A DNA stretch of 64,000 bases from Butyrivibrio hungatei. Lineage in GTDB: Bacteria; Bacillota; Clostridia; Lachnospirales; Lachnospiraceae. Location of the stretch: NCBI RefSeq assembly GCF_900101605.1, contig NZ_FMUR01000019.1, positions 1 through 64,000 on the forward strand. Direction: 5' to 3'. Shown here in pieces: positions 44,085 through 51,200 of this stretch. The translations under genes and the position numbers were made by a program. Each line of letters starts with the position of its first letter. Within the stretch, counting starts at the first letter, position 1. Below the pieces are notes generated by a model. It was not told the DNA's origin, searched no databases, and saw only the letters and a list, made by a program, of their open reading frames with translations.

Positions 44085-45581
44085 ATGAGCGAAGTATTAT
44101 TGCATGCCGAACAGATCGACAAAAACTTTGGTGTCACACATGCCGTTGATCATGTCACCCTTGATTTTTACAAGGGCGAGATCCATGCACTCATCGGTGA
44201 GAACGGTTCGGGTAAATCAACATTTACATCCTGTCTTACGGGAATTTACCATAAGGACAGCGGTACATTTACATTAAACGGAAAAGAAGTCAATGCAAAA
44301 AACCAGGTAGACGGAAATTATCAGGGAGTTGCGGTTATCGTACAGGAAATCGGAACTTTGTCGGGACTTTCCGTTGCTGAGAATATCTTTTTGGGAAAAG
44401 AAGATGAATTTACAAAATTTGGCGTAAAGAACACAAACGCCATGAACAAAAAAGCACAGGAACTTCTTGATTCCTATGGATTTAATTACATCAAGGCTAC
44501 AGACCTTATAGATAATTATAACTTTGAGGACAGAAAGCTTATAGAGATTGTTAAGGCAACACACTTTAAACCACAGATCCTTGTTGTGGACGAGACTACG
44601 ACGGCTCTTGGTGAAAAAGGAAGAATCGAGCTTTTCAAGGTTATGAAGCAGACACGTGATGACGGAAGATGCGTTATCTTTATCTCACACGATCTTGATG
44701 AGGTAATTGAGCAGTCTGACAACATAAGTGTTCTTCGAGACGGTGTGTTTATCGGAACGGTTAAGAGTGATGATGTCAACACTGATGATCTAAAGAAACT
44801 TATGGTAGGACGTGAGATGAGCAACAACTATTATCGCACGGATTATAACGAGAGAGTTTCCGATGAGGTTGTATTAAAAGGTGAACACCTCACGGTACCG
44901 GATGAGATCGATGATTTCAGTATTGAGCTTCATAAAGGAGAGATTATCGGTATCGGCGGACTTTCCGAATGCGGTATGCATGAAGTCGGAAAAGCTCTTT
45001 TTGGAGCATCTTATGACAGACAGGGCAGTGTAACTCTTGCGGACGGAACTAAGATAAATGACATCAAGACTGCTATAGATCACAGTATCGCATATGCGTC
45101 AAAGGACAGAGATAACGAGTCACTTGTAATAAATGACACTATTCAGGACAATATCTGTCTTCCTTCGCTTGAAGACATCAAGAAGAACCATATTCTTCAC
45201 GCAAAGGATGAGAAGGCTTTTGCGGAGAAGTTTGCTAAGCAGATGAGTACCAAGATGGAAGGTGTGCATCAGTTTATGTCAGCTCTTTCCGGAGGTAACA
45301 AGCAGAAGGTTGTTTTGGCAAGATGGATCGGTAAAGATTCAGACATAATCATCCTTGATTCACCTACACGTGGTATCGACGTAAAGGTTAAAGCGGATAT
45401 CTATCAGATGATGGACACAATGAGAAAGAATGGTAAGTCGATCATCATGATATCTGAAGAAATTTCAGAGCTGCTTGGTATGGCGGACCGAATCATTATC
45501 ATGAAAGACGGTCGCCAAAGTGGTGAGTTTAAACGTTCAGAAGATCTGAAGGATACGGATCTTATTGCGAATATGGTATAA
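44085..45581 (+). CDS. RbsA/MglA-type dual ATPase
   Basis: The 498-residue protein carries two ABC domains. Domain one has Walker A GENGSGKST near residue 37, but the signature is YNFEDRKLIEI rather than LSxGQ, and Walker B reads VVDETT rather than LDEPT. Domain two has a degenerate Walker A region (GGLSECGMHEVGKAL near 285), an intact signature SALSGGNKQKVVLAR near 395 and Walker B IILDSPTRG near 420. One complete composite ATP site (Walker A of domain one with signature of domain two) therefore remains and the other is degenerate. It powers import with the flanking permeases. AGGGGGC lies upstream, 12 bases after the first permease. Confidence 0.92.
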   Translation: MSEVLLHAEQIDKNFGVTHAVDHVTLDFYKGEIHALIGENGSGKSTFTSCLTGIYHKDSGTFTLNGKEVNAKNQVDGNYQGVAVIVQEIGTLSGLSVAENIFLGKEDEFTKFGVKNTNAMNKKAQELLDSYGFNYIKATDLIDNYNFEDRKLIEIVKATHFKPQILVVDETTTALGEKGRIELFKVMKQTRDDGRCVIFISHDLDEVIEQSDNISVLRDGVFIGTVKSDDVNTDDLKKLMVGREMSNNYYRTDYNERVSDEVVLKGEHLTVPDEIDDFSIELHKGEIIGIGGLSECGMHEVGKALFGASYDRQGSVTLADGTKINDIKTAIDHSIAYASKDRDNESLVINDTIQDNICLPSLEDIKKNHILHAKDEKAFAEKFAKQMSTKMEGVHQFMSALSGGNKQKVVLARWIGKDSDIIILDSPTRGIDVKVKADIYQMMDTMRKNGKSIIMISEEISELLGMADRIIIMKDGRQSGEFKRSEDLKDTDLIANMV

Positions 45582-45593
45582 GGGAGGCCGATT

Positions 45594-46547
45594 ATGGAAA
45601 ACGAGAAAAAAATCAAAACACCTTTCATGGAGCGGCCGATCATAAGAAGTATAATGCCTTTTGCCGGATTTATATTTATTGTGTTGCTTTTTGCGGTACT
45701 TACCAAAGGTCAGCTCTATTCAATGGGAAGTCTTAAGCTTCTTTTGTCACAATCATATGTGCTTCTTATCTCATGCGTTGGCGTGTTTATGGTTATGACA
45801 ATGGGCGGACTTGATTTCTCACAGGGCTCTATGCTTGGTATCTGCTCGGTTGTTGTGTGCTACTTGTCAAATTACAATATAGTGCTTGCAATTTTGTGTG
45901 GTGTGCTTACAGGTGGAATCATTGGATTTATAAACGGATTCTTCAATGTAAAGCGTAAGATCACATCATTCATCGTTACTATCTGTAACATGTACCTTAT
46001 AAGAGGTATCGTTGCTTATGCAACAACAAAGACTCCCGTATACGGAGCATCAAACATTACTTCTTATAACACACTTGCGGTAAATCTTACATTTACGATA
46101 GCAATCCTCCTTATTGCTTTTGCTGTATTCCAGTACACAGGACTTGGAAACAGACTTAAAGCTATCGGTGCAGGTGAGACTGCAGCAAGATTTGCAGGTG
46201 TAAGAGTTGAAAAGACCAAGATGCTCGTATACGCGGCAGCAGGTATGATCACAGGACTTGCAGCATTCATCAACAGTATCAAGGTTGGATCTGTTACTTC
46301 AACAGCAGGTAATCAGCTTGAGACACAGATCATGATCGCACTTGTTCTTGGTGGAATGCCCGTTAACGGCGGTGCTAAGGTTAAGTTCTACAACATCATC
46401 CTTGGTGCAATGACCTACAAGATCCTTATCGCAGGACTTGTAATGCTCGGTATCGAGCCCAAGACACAGCAGCTCATCATGGGAATTGTCTTCCTTGTAA
46501 TGGTAGCAGTATTTGCCGACAGAGAGACAGGTATGATCGTTAAGTAA
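45594..46547 (+). CDS. RbsC-type ABC transporter permease, second subunit
   Basis: This 317-residue permease has the same family layout as the first: MTMGGLDFSQGSMLGICSVVVC near residue 66, GIIGFINGFFNVKRKITSFIVTICNMYLIRGIV near 105 and AIGAGETAARFAGVRVEKTKMLVYAAAG near 195. It is closer to the classical RbsC pattern. GGGAGG precedes the start, 12 bases after the ATPase gene. The operon ends about 120 bases later at a hairpin and a strong terminator. Confidence 0.9.
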   Translation: MENEKKIKTPFMERPIIRSIMPFAGFIFIVLLFAVLTKGQLYSMGSLKLLLSQSYVLLISCVGVFMVMTMGGLDFSQGSMLGICSVVVCYLSNYNIVLAILCGVLTGGIIGFINGFFNVKRKITSFIVTICNMYLIRGIVAYATTKTPVYGASNITSYNTLAVNLTFTIAILLIAFAVFQYTGLGNRLKAIGAGETAARFAGVRVEKTKMLVYAAAGMITGLAAFINSIKVGSVTSTAGNQLETQIMIALVLGGMPVNGGAKVKFYNIILGAMTYKILIAGLVMLGIEPKTQQLIMGIVFLVMVAVFADRETGMIVK

Positions 46548-46631
46548 GATGGCATAAAAAGATAGTCCGAGGAAGATAGAAATTGAAGCTTACGAAGATT
46601 ATGCTTGTTAGATGAATTAGTTAAATAACCT

Positions 46632-46658
46632 TATTTGGAATACTTTATATTCCAAATA
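46632..46658 (+). promoter_or_regulatory. Perfect 11-bp hairpin after the ABC operon
   Basis: TATTTGGAATA (46632-46642) and TATTCCAAATA (46648-46658) pair around a 5-base loop. It lacks a T run and stands just before the terminator, so it may protect the 3' end or be an operator site. Confidence 0.6.
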
Positions 46659-46669
46659 GAATTTAATAT

Positions 46670-46706
46670 AACAGCCGGGGCCCGCGGGGGGCCTCGGTTG
46701 TTTTTT
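46670..46706 (+). terminator. Terminator of the ABC importer operon
   Basis: AACAGCCGGGGCC at 46670-46682 pairs with GGCCTCGGTTGTT at 46690-46702 with two G-U pairs; TTTT follows. Confidence 0.92.
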
Positions 46707-46813
46707 GCGCAATAAAGGAAGAGTAGAATGAAACTGTATGGTGCAAGGACTGGTGAAAAGAATTGTGGTATCATGGGATATGATGTTAAATACAGCGGAA
46801 AGGAAGAGACAAC

Positions 46814-47359
46814 ATGGAATTGTTTAGCGGCAGACCTGAAAATACAGAAGGAAGACTTCAGAGAGAAGTTCGTACATATGACTTTTTAGACGAGCTCGGA
46901 ATAGAATATAAGAGGACTGATCATGAGCCTGCGAATACGATGGAAGCGTGCAATGAGATTGATAAAGTGCTTGAAGTTCTGATATGCAAAAATCTCTTTC
47001 TTTGCAATAGGCAGAAGACTCAGTATTATCTGCTCATGATGCCGGGAGATAAGAAGTTTAAGACAAAAGAACTCTCATCGCAGATCAACTCTGCAAGACT
47101 CTCTTTTGCAGACGCGGATGATATGCTTAAATTCCTTGATATAGAGCCGGGTGCAGTAAGCATAATGGGGCTTATGAATGATAAAGAACATGCCGTGCAG
47201 CTGCTAGTCGACGAAGATGTAAAGAAGGGCGAGTATATCGGATGTCATCCCTGTGTTTGCACATCGAGCTTGAAGATAAAGACGGATGATATATTCAATA
47301 AGTTCCTTCCCAAAGTCGGACATGAACCCGTGGTAGTGCATCTTGTCGGGGAAGACTGA
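46814..47359 (+). CDS. proX: ProX/YbaK-type prolyl-tRNA editing protein
   Basis: The 181-residue protein matches the prolyl-tRNA synthetase-associated editing domain: YDFLDELGIEYKRTDHEPANTMEA near residue 23, ICKNLFLCNRQKTQYYLLMMPGDKKF near 57 (with the conserved Lys) and GAVSIMGLMNDKEHAVQLLVDED near 117. It hydrolyses mischarged alanyl-tRNA(Pro) or a related misacylated tRNA in trans. GGAAAGGAAGAG precedes the ATG. It stands after the ABC terminator and 66 bases before a small gene on the same strand. Confidence 0.9.
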   Translation: MELFSGRPENTEGRLQREVRTYDFLDELGIEYKRTDHEPANTMEACNEIDKVLEVLICKNLFLCNRQKTQYYLLMMPGDKKFKTKELSSQINSARLSFADADDMLKFLDIEPGAVSIMGLMNDKEHAVQLLVDEDVKKGEYIGCHPCVCTSSLKIKTDDIFNKFLPKVGHEPVVVHLVGED

Positions 47360-47425
47360 GGTAAGGCTATACTGAGATTAGACATAGCATGAGAAATAGA
47401 TTTTTAGAAAGCGATTGGACTAACT

Positions 47426-47608
47426 ATGTGGACTATAAAACAGATATTTGACGGTGACTATGGTTGCGAGGAACTTCAGCCGGGACAGAAGCCTAAGGTC
47501 TCAGTGACGCTTGAGAACGAAGCGGGTGAAGTGAGATATGTCACGGTTGAAGATGAGTGGCTTATAGAGAATGGTCTGGAAATCGGATCAAAATGGGACA
47601 AAGAGTAA
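47426..47608 (+). CDS. 60-residue protein of unknown function
   Basis: The acidic protein (WTIKQIFDGDYGCEELQPGQ, then VSVTLENEAGEVRYVTVEDEWL) has the composition and codon use of a real gene and looks like a small beta barrel. The segment KVSVTLENEAGEVRYVTVEDEWLIEN resembles small conserved Lachnospiraceae proteins, but I cannot name a family. Ribosome-site support is weak. It ends in a hairpin that overlaps its stop codon. Confidence 0.65.
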   Translation: MWTIKQIFDGDYGCEELQPGQKPKVSVTLENEAGEVRYVTVEDEWLIENGLEIGSKWDKE

Positions 47609-47626
47609 TTGCTCTTTGTCATATTT
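47597..47626 (+). terminator. Terminator overlapping the stop of the 60-residue gene
   Basis: GACAAAGAG at 47597-47605 pairs with CTCTTTGTC at 47612-47620 around TAATTG, which contains the stop codon; ATATTTTG follows. Confidence 0.75.
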
Positions 47627-47646
47627 TGATGATATGAATAATTTGC

Positions 47647-47841
47647 TCATTTTTCTGACATGAAGTCATCTGAGAACATGTCTATAGCTTGCATAAAAGA
47701 GTTCCACTTATCACTGGGCGGAACTAGCAAAACTGTATCGCCTATCTTATTAACTATCACCTCGTCGGAAGAAAAACGGCAATTTTCAGGCAATAATACA
47801 GTCTGATTTTCTCTGGTTTCAAGAACTTTTGCAGTTATCAT
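47647..47841 (-). CDS. Orphan AbrB/VapB-type antitoxin
   Basis: The 64-residue protein (MITAKVLETRENQTVLLPENCRF, then VIVNKIGDTVLLVPPSDKW) has the swapped-hairpin AbrB/MazE-like N terminus for DNA binding and a short acidic C-terminal tail (MQAIDMFSDDFMSEK) of the kind that inhibits VapC. AAGGAGG is seven bases before the ATG. No VapC or other toxin gene follows: the next sequence on this strand is the 3' end of the convergent small gene. It may be a remnant, act on a toxin elsewhere, or be a stand-alone regulator. Confidence 0.78.
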   Translation of the reverse strand: MITAKVLETRENQTVLLPENCRFSSDEVIVNKIGDTVLLVPPSDKWNSFMQAIDMFSDDFMSEK

Positions 47842-47959
47842 GGGTATTACCTCCTTCTGACAATAATATGTACCCAATATATACTACGTTAATGAAAGTG
47901 CACTGCCATATTATTTTTCTAGTTCATAGCGCATTGTTAAAATGATAAAAGTCAAAAAA

Positions 47960-47991
47960 ATATTGACTTTTTATTAATAAAGTGTCAATAT
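47960..47991. promoter_or_regulatory. 32-bp near-perfect AT-rich palindrome
   Basis: The 32 bases from ATATTGAC to GTCAATAT read the same on both strands except at four positions and have TTTATTAATAAA in the centre. It lies between the antitoxin gene and the Rhs gene, about 120 bp upstream of the antitoxin start on that strand. It is a candidate operator, perhaps for the AbrB-type protein (inference). Confidence 0.55.
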
Positions 47992-48064
47992 ATCTCTGAT
48001 GCTATTCAATATTATAACTTATGTTTCCCATACATTCGAGTTAAATATTGCTATTAAAATGAAT

Positions 48065-48102
48065 CCACTAGCACCCCGACAAAAATGCTAGTGGGTTTAT
48101 TT
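48065..48102 (+). terminator. Terminator-like hairpin without an upstream gene
   Basis: CCACTAGCA (48065-48073) and TGCTAGTGG (48086-48094) form a 9-bp stem followed by GTTTATTTTG. There is no gene on the plus strand between it and 47608, so it either ends a short untranslated RNA or attenuates transcription entering the Rhs gene. Confidence 0.65.
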
Positions 48103-48150
48103 TGCTGTTTATGTTGTTGCATTTAGCTTCTGATAATCGTATAATTTTTG

Positions 48151-48179
48151 TGTTAAATATTGTTTTGCTATATTTAACA
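48151..48179. promoter_or_regulatory. 10-bp perfect inverted repeat in front of rhs
   Basis: TGTTAAATAT and ATATTTAACA are exact reverse complements with a 9-base gap. A related sequence, GTTAAATATTG, occurs about 115 bp upstream near 48040. This placement 40-70 bp before the start codon fits an operator. Confidence 0.5.
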
Positions 48180-48219
48180 TCAGAGGGGACATTACAAAAG
48201 ATTGGGGTAGTTTAGAATT

Positions 48220-51200
48220 ATGAGTAACAATAATTTTGGCGGAAACATAGAGTGGCATCAGGAGAAAATAAGGAAATATTTTTCAGATTGTTTTGGAGAA
48301 GTATATGATCCTTTTCTTCATATGTCATCTGAACTTATACAGGCACTTACAGCTTTTGTAACTGATGAGACACATACAGGACCTGAAGCTGACTCAGCAA
48401 AGAGTTTTGTAAATCAGAGGCAGATAAAACTTGTAGAAGATACTATCTATTGTATCCAAAAGCTCCAGAGCATGATGCAGGGAGCGGGATTTGAGAGTGA
48501 AGTGCCACTTCTTGAAGATTTCATTGCTGACCTTGCAGAACATGAAGATGCAGTAATTAAGACGCAGCATCTTGATAAGGTTGCAGAAGACTTTGCAGGT
48601 TACAACTCAGTCTTTAATGAGATTTATCCCAAGATTACCCATATACATAGAGAAGTAGAAAATATTGCAAGAGGATGCGACGTTATCTCAAGGAAAAGCT
48701 ACACATGGCCTAACCCCAGAGAATCCCATCTTGCACTTGATGCTATCACGACTCCCGATAAGAGTGGTGGTTTTGTTCCTGAGTTTTCAAGGAAGTTCCT
48801 TGCATTCCATGAAGAACATTCCAATGACATAGAAAAGAGTGCGTTCAAGAGCCTTCTTGATACTATCGTTCATAATCTCCATGAGATAGTAGAAGGTATG
48901 AACAAGGGCGCTTTAGATATAACAAATTTTGATGGTACTAAAGACAACATCAGCTGGAAGGATCCAAAGGACATCCTTGCGCCTGAAGATGCCGAAGAGT
49001 ACCTTAAATTCTTTGAGAGCTACAAGGCTTATCTTAAGGGAATGATCCCAAGATGCCAGGTATATCTCTACGATCCCGTAAACCTTAATAACGGAAACTA
49101 CATAAATGACAGGGAAGACCTTAACATTGCAGGTGTATTCCCGTTATCTGTAAGGCGTTTTTATAATGCACAGAGTGAAAATAGTGGTTATTTCGGCAAA
49201 GGCTGGACGAGCCTTTTTGACATGCACCTTACTAAAGAAGGTGAAGATGATGACAGCAAGATAAAAATCCTCTTCTCGGATGGGCATGAGGGAAGCTATG
49301 TAAGATACTTTACCAAGGCTTCAACAAATGAGAAAAAGAGAAAAGATAATGAAATTTCCAGCGAAGAAGACAGCAAGAAATATGATCTTGATGAAATTGG
49401 CGAGATCGAGTTTGTAACTACAAAAGACGGACGTGCTGTCGTAAAAGAAGATTACGAGAATGAAGAGAAAGAATATATAGAAGAACACGGTGAGAGTGGA
49501 AGACTTATCGAGTATAAGGATCATTACAGACTCATTCAGGATGACGGGGCCTATACTGAGTTTAGAAAAGATGGAAAAATATCAGCGTTTGGTAACGAAA
49601 GGACAGAACTTGCAAGAGTTGAGTATGACGGCGAGCGTCCTCTTGGTATCTGCGATGAATATAGATATATAAGACTTTACTTTAATGATAACGGATGCAT
49701 TTGCACAGCAAAGGATAATACAGGAAGAGCTGTAAGATATGAGTATGAAGAAAGAGAAGGTGTAAATCATATTACACTTGTAACATACCCTGACGGTGCG
49801 ACAAGAAAGTATAGTTATAATGACGCCGGAATAATAGATGAAGTAACAAATCCCAGTGATATAACCTTTCTTAAGAATGAGTATGACGATAAGAAGCGTG
49901 TCACAAAGCAGAGCTTCCCTGATGGAGGTGTGATTACATACTCATATGATGAAGAGAATCATATAACAACTGCAACAGAGCAGAACGGACTTAAAGTTGA
50001 GTACCTTTCTGATGAGTTTGGGCGCCATATAGGAACAAGATATCCTGAGCAGGGAATAGGTGAGAGTTTTACATATAACGACAAAAATCAGAAGACTACA
50101 GCAACGGATAAAAGAGGCTATACCACAAGGCTTAGCTATGACAACAGAGGGCACCTTACAAAGGTCATCGATGCAAAGGGTAATATAACTAATATTACTT
50201 ATAATGCTGCAGGAAAACCTATCGTTGTTAAGGGACCTGATGGAGCAACTTACAAGTATTCCTATAACAGCTACGGTGAACTTACAAATGTAGTAAATCC
50301 CCTTAATGAAGAAAATAGAATCTACTATGATGACAATGGTCAGGTAGAGAGAATAAGGGATGCGGAAGGAAACTATACATACCTTAAGTATGATGATAAT
50401 AAGGATATCTGCTATATAAAGGATGGTAAAGGTGTTGAGACATTTTATGAAAGAGATAACCTCGGAAGAGTTATCTCTACTAAGAATGCTCTTGGTGCAG
50501 AGACTACTTATGAATACGATGTCATGGACAGAATCAGCAAGGTAACTGATCCTCTTGGAAACGTTACTGAGTATGCTTATGACATAGCAGGTAAGCTTAT
50601 AAGGGTTATAAATCCAGATAAGACAGTAAAGACATGGGACCACAATAACATCGGTAAGGTATCTGAGTATACAGATGAAGCAGGTAGAACAACACAGATA
50701 AAATATAACAACGTTTGGGATGAAGAAGAGATAACACTCCCTAATGGAGGAAAGATTACTTATGAGTATGACCTTTTAAAGAGACTCATAAAGGTTACAG
50801 ATCCTGAGCATAGGGAAGTATCTTATGACTACGATGAGAACGGAAATGTAATTGCTGAGTATAACGGTGATATCAAGGTAAAGAGCCTTACCTATGACCC
50901 TAACGGTAACGTTACATCAGAGACAGATGCTCTCGGTCATGTAAATAAGTATGACTACGATGTGAACGGAAACCTCATTGCAGTTACCGATGCAGCAGGT
51001 AATAGATACACAAGAGAAGTTGATGCTCTTGGAAGAATAACAAAAGAAACAGATGCTCTTGGAAACAGCACAGCCTACACATATACAAAGACAGGCGATG
51101 TACAGAGTGTTACAGATGCCGAAGGAAGAGTAAGAAGGTTTGACTATAGAAAAGGTCAGCTCATAGCTACATACTTCTGTGACAAACTTGAGCAGAAACT

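Noticed and set aside
49942..50643. 233-residue minus-strand frame inside the Rhs gene
   Set aside because: It is the shadow of YD-repeat codons; Ile/Cys/Ser-rich with no family resemblance.
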